DNA from: Pirellulales bacterium
GTDB lineage: Bacteria; Planctomycetota; Planctomycetia; Pirellulales; Lacipirellulaceae
Length of the DNA: 32,315 bases
Assembly: GCA_020847515.1 (NCBI GenBank)
Contig: JADLBW010000047.1
Coordinates: 1-32,315, forward strand
Reading direction: 5' to 3'
The number at the start of each line of letters is the position of its first letter. The first letter of the stretch is position 1. Below are positions 1 to 9,911 of this stretch, one piece after another. The notes beneath the pieces were generated by a model. That model ran no database searches and was not told the DNA's origin. It was given only the letters and a program-made list of their open reading frames with translations. The position numbers and the translations under genes are program-made.

Positions 1-327
1 ATCGGCACAGACCAACCAGTCGCAAAAGCCTCCCGACCCCTTTCCCCAACCCTCAAACAAATCATCGCCCTCACCGCCCGCTACTTCGGCGTCACCCAAG
101 CGGCCCTCGCCGGTCCCTCGCGCCGCAGCTCGCTGGTCCAGGCCCGCAACATCGTGGTTCATCTCGCTCGCCGCCTGACGGATCTCAGCTACGCCGACAT
201 CGGCCGCGGCCTGGGCGGTCGCGACCACACCACCGTGATGCATGCCGACCGCCGCGTCGCCGACCTGCTGGACCGCGACCCGACGACGCAACAGGCCGTG
301 GAAGAGCTCGATCGGCTGCTGCGTTAG
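1..327 (+). CDS. dnaA: Chromosomal replication initiator DnaA, C-terminal part (5' end outside window)
   Basis: The reading frame is open from base 1 to a TAG at 325-327 and gives the last 108 residues of DnaA. Domain IV, the helix-turn-helix domain that binds DnaA boxes, is complete: the segment TARYFGV, the basic stretch SRRSSLVQARN, and the family signature GGRDHTTVMHA at about residues 73-83 of the fragment. DnaA binds the origin, oligomerises and opens it for helicase loading. The AAA+ domain lies upstream of the window. The first 20 or so residues belong to the variable linker between domains III and IV. Bases 16-42 of this linker closely match an arm of an intergenic palindrome at 22335-22431, which is unusual for an essential gene. 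dnaN follows on the same strand after 535 bp. Confidence 0.97.
   Translation: MGTDQPVAKASRPLSPTLKQIIALTARYFGVTQAALAGPSRRSSLVQARNIVVHLARRLTDLSYADIGRGLGGRDHTTVMHADRRVADLLDRDPTTQQAVEELDRLLR
16..42 (+). repeat. Copy of a dispersed palindrome arm inside the dnaA coding sequence
   Basis: Bases 16-42 match the reverse complement of 22344-22370 at 25 of 27 positions by direct counting. Bases 16-40 also match the other arm, 22396-22420, at 22 of 25. The copy is read in frame as part of the DnaA domain III-IV linker (about PVAKASRPLSP). The partner arm, if it exists, would lie before base 1 and cannot be seen. Confidence 0.65.
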
Positions 328-862
328 CCGTTGCGACCCGCGCAGCCCTGGGGGATAAACCGTCAAAAACGCGTCGACAATTACCGCGATCGAACTAGTC
401 GGACAACAGCCATCACCGCGTCCCCGAAAACGCCTCCCACGATCGACGCCGGCCCAACAGCCAACCAACGCCCTGTCAACGAGTTATCCCCCTTGCCGCA
501 AGCGACGTATCAACCATGCAATGAATGCCTTAGCACTATAGATCGATCGCTATCGACAGTCGTCGGCGTCGCTCTTCTGTTACTACTACCAAAGAAGAAT
601 TTATATAGGGCCGAACACGCCCGCCGCCGCTCGCCATGACGTCCATCCTCGCCGCCGACAATTCCTGCAACCAGCAATTCTCCTATCCCTCGCTTGGATG
701 CGGAGAGATAGGGAGGGTTGAAGAAGTGCATACTCGCTACCGCCCCCAGCTCTCCTGATCGGAGCTGGGACCGCTGACCGTACAGCAACGCGCTGCTAAG
801 CGACCACCCATCCGCCGCCAATACGCAAAGCACATATCGTTTCCCATACAGGTCTCACCTCT
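328..862. other. dnaA-dnaN intergenic region, weak oriC candidate
   Basis: This 535 bp gap has no convincing gene; the short open frames in it lack family features. The 9-mer TTATCCCCC, which resembles a DnaA box (TTATCCACA), occurs twice: on + at 484-492 and on - at 350-358. At 580-590 the + strand reads TTACTACTACC, so the - strand carries TAG-TAG-TAA, similar to the DnaA-trio element of bacterial unwinding regions. It is followed by an AT-rich run, AAAGAAGAATTTATATAGG, at 591-609. Bacterial origins often sit beside dnaA. The boxes are imperfect and few, and the trio is about 90 bp from the nearer box, so this is only a candidate. Confidence 0.3.
745..769. promoter_or_regulatory. Hairpin in the dnaN upstream region
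   Basis: CCCAGCTC (745-752) and GAGCTGGG (762-769) form a perfect 8 bp stem with a 9-nt loop, about 93 bp before the dnaN start. No T-run follows, so it is not a classical terminator. It could be a dyad operator or a 5' leader structure; function unknown. Confidence 0.35.
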
Positions 863-1978
863 ATGAAAATCTCTTGCGATCGCGAACAGCTTCTCCAAGC
901 CTTCCAGACCGTCGCCGCCGTCGCCCCGGCCCGCAGCCCCAAGCCGATCCTGCAGAACGTCAAGCTCGACGTTGCCGATGACGGCGCCTATCTCACCGCG
1001 ACCGATCTGGAAATCGGCATTCGTCACGCCGTCGCCGGCGTCGATGTGCAGGCCCCCGGCTCCGTCGTCTTGCCGGTCACCCGCTTCGGTTCGATCCTTC
1101 GTGAAAGCACCGACCAGTCGCTTCAAATCGAATCGGACGGCAGCGGCGCCACGATTCGCGGCGAACGAAGCAAGTTTCAGCTCCCCGCCGAAAACCCCGC
1201 TGAGTTCCCCTCGGTTCAGGGCTTCGCCGAAACGGCCTACTTCGAGGCCCCGGCTCGATTGCTCCGCGAGCTCATACGCCGCACCGTCTTTGCCACCGAC
1301 AACGAATCGAGCCGCTACGCCCTCGGCGGCGTGAAGCTCGAGTTCGAGGGCTCGCAAATCACCGCCGTCGGCACCGACGGCCGCCGCCTGGCCCGCATGG
1401 TCGGCCCGATCGCCAGCCAGGGGGAACCGGCCGCCATCCAGCAGAACACGATCGTCCCCACCCGCGCGATGCAGCTCATCGAGCGGGCCGTCGCCCCGCA
1501 GGACGCCGAGGTGCAGCTTGCCGTCCGCGGCAACGAGTTTCTGGTCCACAGCCCGCGGGCGACGATCTCGGCCCGCTTGCTCGAAGGCCGCTTCCCCGAT
1601 TGGCGTAAGGTCTTCCCCGAACGGGGCGCCGGCACGCAGATCGAGCTCGCCGCCGGCCCCACCTATGCGGCGGTCCGCCAGGCGGCGATCGTCACCAGCG
1701 AAGAGAGCCGCGGCATCGACTTTACCTTCGGCGACGGCACGCTGGTGCTCGCCGGCCAGGCCGCCGACGTCGGCCAGTCGCGGGTGGAGCTGCCGATCGG
1801 CTACGACGGCCAGGAGATCACGATCACGCTCGATCCGCGATTCGTCATCGACTTCTTGAAGGTCCTCGACGCCGAGAAGACCTTCACGATCGAGCTCCGC
1901 GACGGCGAGAGCGCAGCCGTCTGCACCACCGACGACGGCTACGGCTACGTCATCATGCCGCTGGCGCGGGATCGATAA
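863..1978 (+). CDS. dnaN: DNA polymerase III subunit beta (sliding clamp)
   Basis: This gene encodes a 371-residue beta clamp, the usual length for the family. The clamp dimerises around DNA and tethers the replicative polymerase and other partners. The N-terminus MKISCDREQLLQAFQ and early motif PILQNVKLDV are typical, as is GGVKLEF at the start of the second domain. TDGRRLARM in domain II contributes to the partner-binding groove. The protein ends in YVIMPLARDR, matching the conserved hydrophobic C-terminus (usually IMPMRL) that lines that groove. The ATG at 863 has only a weak AGGT (850-853) upstream as a possible ribosome site. It lies between dnaA and dciA on the same strand, and a large palindrome follows 11 bp after its stop. 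Confidence 0.98.
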   Translation: MKISCDREQLLQAFQTVAAVAPARSPKPILQNVKLDVADDGAYLTATDLEIGIRHAVAGVDVQAPGSVVLPVTRFGSILRESTDQSLQIESDGSGATIRGERSKFQLPAENPAEFPSVQGFAETAYFEAPARLLRELIRRTVFATDNESSRYALGGVKLEFEGSQITAVGTDGRRLARMVGPIASQGEPAAIQQNTIVPTRAMQLIERAVAPQDAEVQLAVRGNEFLVHSPRATISARLLEGRFPDWRKVFPERGAGTQIELAAGPTYAAVRQAAIVTSEESRGIDFTFGDGTLVLAGQAADVGQSRVELPIGYDGQEITITLDPRFVIDFLKVLDAEKTFTIELRDGESAAVCTTDDGYGYVIMPLARDR

Positions 1979-1989
1979 GAACCAAGCGG

Positions 1990-2123
1990 AACCATACCAG
2001 GCACGGAGGATGTAATGACCAGACCAAGCACCAATGACCAAACGAGTAACGCGTTGCTTCAATCATTGGTCATTGGTGCTTGGTCATTGGTCATTTGTAA
2101 TCCCCTCTGTGCCTGGTGTGGTT
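1990..2123. repeat. Palindrome A: 134 bp imperfect inverted repeat between dnaN and dciA
   Basis: Two nested arms are visible. The inner stem is a perfect 20 bp inverted repeat: GACCAAGCACCAATGACCAA at 2022-2041 and its complement at 2066-2085, with a 24-nt loop containing ACGCGT. The outer arms, 1990-2020 and 2089-2123, pair imperfectly and share AACCAyACCAGGCAC, then GAGG and a TGACC end. The core is made of GACCAA/TGACCAA-like heptamers. A 25-base stretch of the right arm (2068-2092) recurs exactly at 32276-32300 in the opposite orientation. This is a dispersed, probably non-autonomous element; it may also fold in the transcript ahead of dciA. Confidence 0.85.
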
Positions 2124-2126
2124 AAC

Positions 2127-2132
2127 AAAGGA
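2127..2132 (+). promoter_or_regulatory. Ribosome binding site fixing a TTG start for dciA
   Basis: AAAGGA at 2127-2132 lies 6 nt before the in-frame TTG at 2139. The longer reading with ATG at 2034 would translate through palindrome A and give an N-terminus with no family resemblance, so this site and the TTG are preferred. Confidence 0.6.
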
Positions 2133-2138
2133 CTCACA

Positions 2139-2510
2139 TTGACCGAACCCCGCTCCGACGACTGGCAGGACCTCGAGCGTCGCCGCCGCGCGCACCGGGC
2201 GTGGTTCTACGCCCGGCAGCCCAAACCCGTCAGCGAGGTGATCGCCCAGCTCGTCCAGCGTCGCGGCTATGCACAAGTCCGCGCAGCGGGTCAGTGGAAC
2301 CAGGCGTGGCAGGACGCCGCCGGCGAGCACTTCGCCCGGGTGACCGAAGTCGGCCAGCTCCGCCGCGGCGTACTGGAGGTGGTCGCCGCCAACTCGCTGG
2401 TGATGCAAGAGCTCGGCTTCGAAAAAGAGCGGATCCTCGCCGCCCTCCAAGCCGCCCGTCCCGACGCCGGCCTAAAACGACTCCGCTTCCGAATCGGCCG
2501 CATCGGGTGA
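2139..2510 (+). CDS. dciA: DUF721 domain protein, DciA-like replicative helicase loader/operator
   Basis: This is a 123-residue protein of the DUF721 family. DciA, the ancestral helicase-loading partner of DnaB, belongs to this family and replaces DnaC/DnaI in most bacterial phyla. The DUF721 core spans about residues 30-115: VSEVIAQLVQRRGY, WNQAWQDAAGEHFARVT, GVLEVVAANSLVMQELGF and a basic C-terminal strand, KRLRFRIGRIG. The start chosen is TTG at 2139, with AAAGGA 6 nt upstream; a GTG at 2118 and an ATG at 2034 are alternatives that fall inside palindrome A. Its position between dnaN and gyrB fits a replication role. The family assignment is firm; DciA function is inferred from family and context. 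Confidence 0.85.
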   Translation: MTEPRSDDWQDLERRRRAHRAWFYARQPKPVSEVIAQLVQRRGYAQVRAAGQWNQAWQDAAGEHFARVTEVGQLRRGVLEVVAANSLVMQELGFEKERILAALQAARPDAGLKRLRFRIGRIG

Positions 2511-2530
2511 ACAGTACACATACCAAACAT

Positions 2531-5318
<2,788 letters not shown>

Positions 5319-5320
5319 GT

Positions 5321-5354
5321 CCCCTTTCAGCGCATAGAAAAGCTGCGAAAGGGG
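5321..5354 (+). terminator. Hairpin after gyrB, possible terminator
   Basis: CCCCTTT-CAGC (5321-5331) pairs with GCTG-CG-AAAGGGG (5342-5354), with a 2-nt bulge, starting 3 nt after the gyrB stop. There is no clear T-run; the next bases form a perfect 12 bp palindrome, ATTTGGCCAAAT (5356-5367), which could itself be a protein site. Termination is likely but not proven. Confidence 0.5.
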
Positions 5355-5511
5355 AATTTGGCCAAATCAGCAAGCCAACGTATGTCATGGCAAGAGCGTA
5401 TCGTCCTATCGAGAGCTGCGTGACTGAATGAGAATATCTCGCCGTCGGTCCACAGACGATAGCCTCCTGTAGCCGCGGGCTGCGCCCGAGGTGGGTCTCT
5501 GCCAGGGCGGA

Positions 5512-5528
5512 GCCGGGCGCGCCCCGGC
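5512..5528 (-). terminator. GC hairpin downstream of the DUF4838 gene
   Basis: GCCGGG and CCCGGC form a 6 bp stem with a 5-nt loop 13 nt past the end of the - strand gene. A second small stem, CGGGC-TGC-GCCCG, lies at 5476-5488. Neither has a T-run, so the terminator call is tentative. The region between gyrB and this gene holds no other feature I can support. Confidence 0.3.
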
Positions 5529-5540
5529 CAGCGCCCGCCG

Positions 5541-7328
5541 CTATCGGCCCGCTGCACCCATCTCTTCTGCCCAATCCTCGAGCGACCGCCCCTCGCTGAT
5601 GTGCGAAATCCCCGCCTCGCGCGCCACGGCAAGGAACCGCTTCAGCGTCTCGCTGCGCTGCTCGCCTCCGACCCGATTCGTCGCCAGCTTCACGTACCAG
5701 ATCGGTAGGCGGGCCGTCTGCACGCGCTGGCGGACGGCGGCGTTTTCGGCAAGTCCCTCCGCTTCATCGAACAACCGCTCGGCCTGGTCGAGCAGTTCGT
5801 CGGTCAGGTAAGGGGCCGTCGGACGGTCGAAAATGTGAGCGTGCGCTCCCTTGGTCTCCACCTGCTGTTCCGCCAGATCGAGGTACTGGCGAATCTTCTC
5901 GGCCGCGTTGCCGTAGTAAGCCTTCAGGAATTCGTCGGCGTGCCGCTGGACGTCGGCGTCCGGATCCCACAGCAGTTTGGCCAGCAGGTACGCCCGTAGC
6001 GGTTCCATCTCGCCGTGTCCGCCCCTGGAGTAATTCCCCTGCTCGAACAGCCCCTTCACGCCATGGTTCACGAAGAACTGCACATTGGCCTGTAGCGCAT
6101 GGAGGTTAGGAAACGGCTGTTGGTAGTGGCCGAAGTTGGTCGTGTAATCCCAGACGTACAATCGCGGGGCGATCGGCTGCCAGGCGCGAATGTCCTCCAC
6201 AAACCGGCGATTCTCCTCCGCGGGACATTGATCCAGCGGATGAGCAAAGCAGCATTCGATCGAGCACAATCGCATAATCACGTTCTTATGCGGCCGGATC
6301 GTCTTGGGCGGTTTGCGGGTGTACTGGTACGCCAGGGTGTCAATGCGGATCTGCGGATGCTGTTTCTCGACCGCTGCGGCGATCGCGTTGACGAACCGCA
6401 GCAGCGAGGCGGCGGGGCTCCCTTCGGCGTCGTCGATCGCCTTGCACTCCGGGCATTGGCAGTTGTTGAACGCATCATTCTGCGACACGCTGATGATGGT
6501 CGCTTCGGGGTGCTCCTGGATCCATTGCTCTACGCGCTCCGTCGACATCCGCAGCACGTCAGGATTCGACAGGCACCGCTGCACATAGCCTCCCCGCCGC
6601 TCGCCGTCGATGAGCGGAAAGTACTCGGGATGAGACTCGAACAGCGCTGGAGGCACAAGCAGATCGAAGCTGTGGACAAACGGGTGATACACGGCCATCC
6701 GTCCGCCATGCTTGTCCGCCAGACTGTAGCTGTTGCCATTGAGTCGATGCCTGGCGGCGAAATCGGCGTTCTGCATGAATTCCGACCAGAAGACCTCCCG
6801 GTACTCAAACGCCGGATTATGGGTCTCGCTCAACGCCGGCAGGACGACGCTCTCCATCCGCGGAACGATTTCGGCGTCCGGCGCAAACCAGCGGACGCCC
6901 AGCTTCTCTTCCAGCAGCGCATATACGCCGTACAGGGTTCCGCGCGGGCCCTCGCCGGCGATCGCCAGCCGCTCTCCGGCAGTCCGCAGGGTGAAGCCGT
7001 CGAGGATCGGGGCCTGAGCGGATTCGGCGCGAGATTCGCCCGGCGGCGTTGCCGACCCCAGGACGATCTCACGGTCCGTGCGCGGCTCGCCATCGGCGAC
7101 GATCGGCAGCCGCACGCCCGCTATCCGCTCCAGGTACTTCTGCAACTCTTCGGCCGCGTATTGCTCGGACGGAAGCGGATTGGCGGCGATGACGATCCTG
7201 TACTCGCTCCTGCCATGCTCAACAAGCGTTATGTCCGCTCGCACCGCGGATGCTCCAGACGCCGCCAGAAGCGAGGCTACGGCCAAGGCAGTACGGACTA
7301 ACTGCGCTGCAATGTGATAGAGATCCAT
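5541..7328 (-). CDS. Secreted DUF4838 domain protein (glycoside-hydrolase-like)
   Basis: This is a 595-residue protein with an N-terminal signal-like segment (LVRTALAVASLLAASGASAVRA, about residues 10-31). Residues about 33-145 look like the GH20/GH67-type N-terminal alpha/beta domain: AAEELQKYLERIAG, ivLGSA, then GTLYGVYALLEEKLGVRWF. The DUF4838 region follows at about 170-450, with ISVSQNDAFNNCQCPECK, which holds a Cys cluster typical of the family, then VWDYTTNFGHYQQPFPN and GLFEQGNYSRGGHGEM. The domain layout suggests carbohydrate binding or cleavage outside the cytoplasm; no substrate can be named. ATG 7328 is preceded by AAGGA 8 nt upstream. It is convergent with gyrB and stands alone. 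Confidence 0.85.
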   Translation of the reverse strand: MDLYHIAAQLVRTALAVASLLAASGASAVRADITLVEHGRSEYRIVIAANPLPSEQYAAEELQKYLERIAGVRLPIVADGEPRTDREIVLGSATPPGESRAESAQAPILDGFTLRTAGERLAIAGEGPRGTLYGVYALLEEKLGVRWFAPDAEIVPRMESVVLPALSETHNPAFEYREVFWSEFMQNADFAARHRLNGNSYSLADKHGGRMAVYHPFVHSFDLLVPPALFESHPEYFPLIDGERRGGYVQRCLSNPDVLRMSTERVEQWIQEHPEATIISVSQNDAFNNCQCPECKAIDDAEGSPAASLLRFVNAIAAAVEKQHPQIRIDTLAYQYTRKPPKTIRPHKNVIMRLCSIECCFAHPLDQCPAEENRRFVEDIRAWQPIAPRLYVWDYTTNFGHYQQPFPNLHALQANVQFFVNHGVKGLFEQGNYSRGGHGEMEPLRAYLLAKLLWDPDADVQRHADEFLKAYYGNAAEKIRQYLDLAEQQVETKGAHAHIFDRPTAPYLTDELLDQAERLFDEAEGLAENAAVRQRVQTARLPIWYVKLATNRVGGEQRSETLKRFLAVAREAGISHISEGRSLEDWAEEMGAAGR

Positions 7329-7560
7329 GCCGTGATTCCTTATCTGGCGCTACGGCGGCAAAGCCGCTCCGCCACGCTGCCGATTCTGCGCACCTCCGCG
7401 CACGAAAGCAAGAACCGCCAGGCAAGGCCCGCCTCTGTTCGGGCAGTGCCAACCGCGGCGCCGCTGATTGTGCTCGTTCCTTGGCGCGCGAGCCCGCGCA
7501 CGCCGGCACGCCGATCGGAGGGTTTCGCTCTGGTCGCTGTGCCGCGGCGTTGGGAGTGCT

Positions 7561-7740
7561 ATGTTAAGGTCGTCCGCGCTGAAGGATCCGCTGTTCGACG
7601 AACCGCTCGTCCATGATTGGAGCGCCGACGGTTACCGCCTCTACGGCGCCGGTCCGAACCGTTTCGACGACGAGGGGCGCTCCGCGAAATCGCAGGGCGG
7701 CGACGATTTGGGAATCATCGTCGTACCGCCGCAAAAATGA
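7561..7740 (+). pseudogene. C-terminal remnant of a planctomycete hypothetical protein family
   Basis: The frame from ATG 7561 to the TGA at 7738-7740 gives 59 residues. The run DPLFDEPLVHDWSADGY, then LYGAGPNRFDDEGR, then DDLGIIVVPP, resembles the C-terminal end of planctomycete proteins that finish with DPF-G-PL...GYLLYSVGPN--DDGG...DD-----PP. In those proteins this piece follows several hundred residues; here no matching upstream segment is visible in any of the three forward frames. I therefore read it as the tail of a lost gene. It could instead be a small independent gene. The family comparison is from memory. Confidence 0.4.
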
Positions 7741-7839
7741 TGTCGCGCTTGCCCCGGGGATCGCATGCAGATACGCCGCTTTTGGAGCGGCCGCTCGGAC
7801 TCGCCGTGCCGCACTCAAGCTCTCCAGGCGGACGCAAGG

Positions 7840-7845
7840 TATAAT
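7840..7845 (+). promoter_or_regulatory. Possible -10 box of the toxin-antitoxin pair
   Basis: A perfect TATAAT lies 36 nt before the antitoxin ATG at 7882, the expected distance for a short leader. No good -35 box is seen 16-18 nt upstream. Confidence 0.4.
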
Positions 7846-7881
7846 CTACTGCACTCAAACCCGGGCCCCGGAACCATCGAC

Positions 7882-8103
7882 ATGCAGACCTTCGACGGCA
7901 TCTACGAAAACGGCGTCGTCCGCTTCCCGCACCCGGTGGCCATTGCCGAGCACGCCAAGGTGAAGGTCATCGCCGAGGCACAGGCTCCAGAACAACCTCC
8001 GCATTCGCCAGAAGCGCTGCGGCAAGTCTACGCCATTCTGAGTGAACGATACGACTCAGGTTGCTCCGATACGGCGGCTCGGCATAACGAGCATCAACCA
8101 TGA
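7882..8103 (+). CDS. Antitoxin, DUF104-like (AF2212 type)
   Basis: This 73-residue protein starts with FDGIYENGVVRFPHPVAI, the beta-strand pattern typical of small antitoxins of the DUF104/AF2212-like class, which form a barrel-like fold and pair with PIN toxins. The C-terminal half, VYAILSERYDSGCSDTAARHNEHQP in total, likely wraps the toxin; families of this type end with a similar AARHNEH segment. Its TGA overlaps the next gene's ATG (ATGA at 8100-8103), so the two are translationally coupled. A TATAAT at 7840-7845 is a plausible promoter. A longer frame beginning at 7765 would add unrelated residues and is rejected. The antitoxin role is inferred from family and pairing. Confidence 0.8.
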   Translation: MQTFDGIYENGVVRFPHPVAIAEHAKVKVIAEAQAPEQPPHSPEALRQVYAILSERYDSGCSDTAARHNEHQP

Positions 8104-8501
8104 GGCGCGTGTTCCTCGACACGGTGGGTCTGCTGGCGGTCTGGGACGCTCACGACCAATGGCACGCTGCTGCTGAGCCGACGTTTCTTCAGCTTCTGCA
8201 GGCGAAGATCCCCCTCGTAACAACCGAGTATGTTCTTCTCGAATGCGGTAATGCCGCCGCACGTCGACCCTATCGAAAGCGGGTCAGTGCGCTTCGCCAG
8301 CAGTTGGAGGCAGCCGGACTGATCGAGAGCGTTACGGCTACGGAATTGACAACGGCCTGGGCCGCCTTCGACCGCGGCGATGCAGCCGGCGCCGGCATCG
8401 TCGACCAAATCTCCTTCGCCGTGATGCGCCGTCTCGGCCTGACCGAGGCCTTCACCAACGACCAGCACTTCGCGACGGCCGGCTTCACGATCCTCTTCTG
8501 A
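8100..8501 (+). CDS. PIN domain ribonuclease toxin (VapC-like)
   Basis: This 133-residue protein has the layout of a PIN nuclease. The conserved acidic residues are all visible: D7 in VFLDTVG, E48 in YVLLECGN, D102 in IVDQISFAVM, and D121 in FTNDQHFATAGF. These residues would bind Mg2+ for RNA cleavage. PIN toxins act in the cytoplasm on tRNA, rRNA or mRNA; the target cannot be read from sequence. The gene overlaps the antitoxin by 4 bp, the classical toxin-antitoxin arrangement with the antitoxin first. Its 3' end overlaps the convergent PEP-CTERM gene by 17 bp. Confidence 0.88.
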   Translation: MRRVFLDTVGLLAVWDAHDQWHAAAEPTFLQLLQAKIPLVTTEYVLLECGNAAARRPYRKRVSALRQQLEAAGLIESVTATELTTAWAAFDRGDAAGAGIVDQISFAVMRRLGLTEAFTNDQHFATAGFTILF

Positions 8502-9900
8502 AGCGACGCCCCGTCTGACGATCGCCAACGCGGGTCGCTCCTTTCAAAAAGCCGTAACGCGCCAAACCTCCTCGCCCGCCCCTCCGCCAGCGAAAGCCTG
8601 TCGCCGCCAGCGCGCACGCCGCGCCGATCACCCGCCCCCGCGGCTCCGGCACGGTTAGCACGTACGCCGCCCCGGCCTGCTGGTCCGCCTGGTCGTCCAG
8701 CCGGGCGCCTACCGCCAGCCGGCCGCCGTCCATATCCATGGCGATGCCGAACTGGTCGACGCTGAAAGGAACGTCGTCGTCGATCCGGCCAATCTCCTGC
8801 CACTGCTCGCCCCTCTTGCCGAACAGGTAGATCCGCGACTGGTCGCGATTGGTCGCCAGCACCGCCGCCACGTCGCCGGAGATCGCCACGTTCGAGCCGA
8901 ACCCGTCGTTCAAGAAGCCGTCGCTCGCTAGCAGCTTTGCCGACTCGACCCACTTCTCGCCGACCTTCTGGAAGATATACGCCGCCCCCTGAAACGGCCC
9001 GACGGCCGCCGATCCGCCGGCGGGCCGGCCGATGATCGCCGTATCGCCGCGGAAGTCCAGCGCGTAGCCGAACGACCCGCGAAACACCGGGTCCGACGGC
9101 CGCAGCACGCCGGTCTCGCGCCAGCCGAAGCCGTCCCGCTCGTAAGCGAACACGGCGCCGCTGTTGACGAGGCTCCCCGAATCGAACGAGCTGGCTCCGA
9201 TCAGCGCGACGTCCCCATGAAGCACCATCCCGCCGCCAAAGCCGCCCCCCAGGCCGTATCCGTCGGCGATGGAAGGCGCTAGCGTCGCCTGAGCGACCCA
9301 GCCGCCCGCGCCCTTTTCATAAACATGGACGCCGCCGCCTGCGACCAGCGCGGTCGACCCGCTTACGGCCACCTGCCCGCCGAACCGGCGATCAACCCCC
9401 AGACCCCCCGGCGTCAGCGATTGAACGAGCTCCCATCCGAAAGCCGATTTCTCATAGACGTAGGCCGCCCCCGACGACCGGACCGATCCAGAGGGTCCCG
9501 GAGAGGAGAAATCGGGATCGCCCACGACGATCGTCTCGCCGTCAGTGGCGACCGCCGCGCCGAATCGGCCCGCCCCCTGATTGCCGACGGCTGGCAAATC
9601 GGCAGTCAACTGCCACTGGCCGCCGGCATACTCGAAAACGGTCGCCGAGCCCCGCCCGCGTACCCGCGCGTGCCGCCACTCGGCCCCGACGACCAGGGTA
9701 GTGCTCTTCAGGGCGACATCACCGCCGAACCAGCCCCGAATCCCCCCCTCCGGCGGCAAGAGCTTGACGCCAGCCTCCGGGGTTCCTGGCAGGGCGAAGG
9801 CGGCGCTGGGGAAGCAGAGGCCGCCGGCCATTAGGCCAAGCCACAGCAGGTGCAGGCCGGCAGCGTCAATCGCTTGTCCCGCCCACGCATGACGATGCAT
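8485..9900 (-). CDS. FG-GAP repeat protein with PEP-CTERM sorting signal
   Basis: This is a 471-residue exported protein. The start is ATG 9900, chosen because AGGAGG lies 5 nt upstream and a signal peptide follows directly (LLWLGLMAGGLCFPSAAFA). The body has about six or seven repeats of the form fG-av---GdtavvGa......G-aYvye..., seen as RFGAAVATDGETIVVGDPD and FGSNVAISGDVAAVLA, the pattern of a beta-propeller built from FG-GAP-like blades. Near the end is VPEPRGRVIGAACALAATGF followed by RWRRGGR, a PEP-CTERM anchor that exosortase would process. Unusually, about 28 more basic residues follow the Arg cluster, whereas such proteins normally stop there. No exosortase is in the window. The substrate or ligand is unknown. 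Confidence 0.85.
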   Translation of the reverse strand: MHRHAWAGQAIDAAGLHLLWLGLMAGGLCFPSAAFALPGTPEAGVKLLPPEGGIRGWFGGDVALKSTTLVVGAEWRHARVRGRGSATVFEYAGGQWQLTADLPAVGNQGAGRFGAAVATDGETIVVGDPDFSSPGPSGSVRSSGAAYVYEKSAFGWELVQSLTPGGLGVDRRFGGQVAVSGSTALVAGGGVHVYEKGAGGWVAQATLAPSIADGYGLGGGFGGGMVLHGDVALIGASSFDSGSLVNSGAVFAYERDGFGWRETGVLRPSDPVFRGSFGYALDFRGDTAIIGRPAGGSAAVGPFQGAAYIFQKVGEKWVESAKLLASDGFLNDGFGSNVAISGDVAAVLATNRDQSRIYLFGKRGEQWQEIGRIDDDVPFSVDQFGIAMDMDGGRLAVGARLDDQADQQAGAAYVLTVPEPRGRVIGAACALAATGFRWRRGGRGGLARYGFLKGATRVGDRQTGRRFRRGS

Positions 9901-9905
9901 TAGCG

Positions 9906-9911
9906 CCTCCT
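9906..9911 (-). promoter_or_regulatory. Strong ribosome binding site for the PEP-CTERM gene
   Basis: The complement of CCTCCT gives AGGAGG, 5 nt before ATG 9900. It decides the start against an in-frame ATG at 10077, which would add 59 residues before the signal peptide. Confidence 0.75.

Larger units (their letters stand above)
7329..7881. other. Gene-poor region between the DUF4838 gene and the antitoxin gene
   Basis: No intact gene is convincing here. The region contains the promoter side of the DUF4838 gene, a short protein-like remnant (7561-7740) and a TATAAT box (7840-7845). The overlapping short open frames on both strands have no recognisable features. Confidence 0.5.

Noticed and set aside
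331-639. 102-residue + frame (and a 107-residue - frame at 510-833) in the dnaA-dnaN gap
   Set aside because: The products have no family features, and the region looks like an intergenic or origin segment.
737-2062. Long - strand frame antisense to dnaN
   Set aside because: It mirrors dnaN codon use in GC-rich DNA; the dnaN product is unmistakable.
2034-2138. Upstream extension of dciA from ATG 2034
   Set aside because: It translates through palindrome A; TTG 2139 with AAAGGA upstream is the better start.
6099-7301. 400-residue + strand frame over the DUF4838 gene
   Set aside because: It is antisense to a recognised family protein and has no features of its own.
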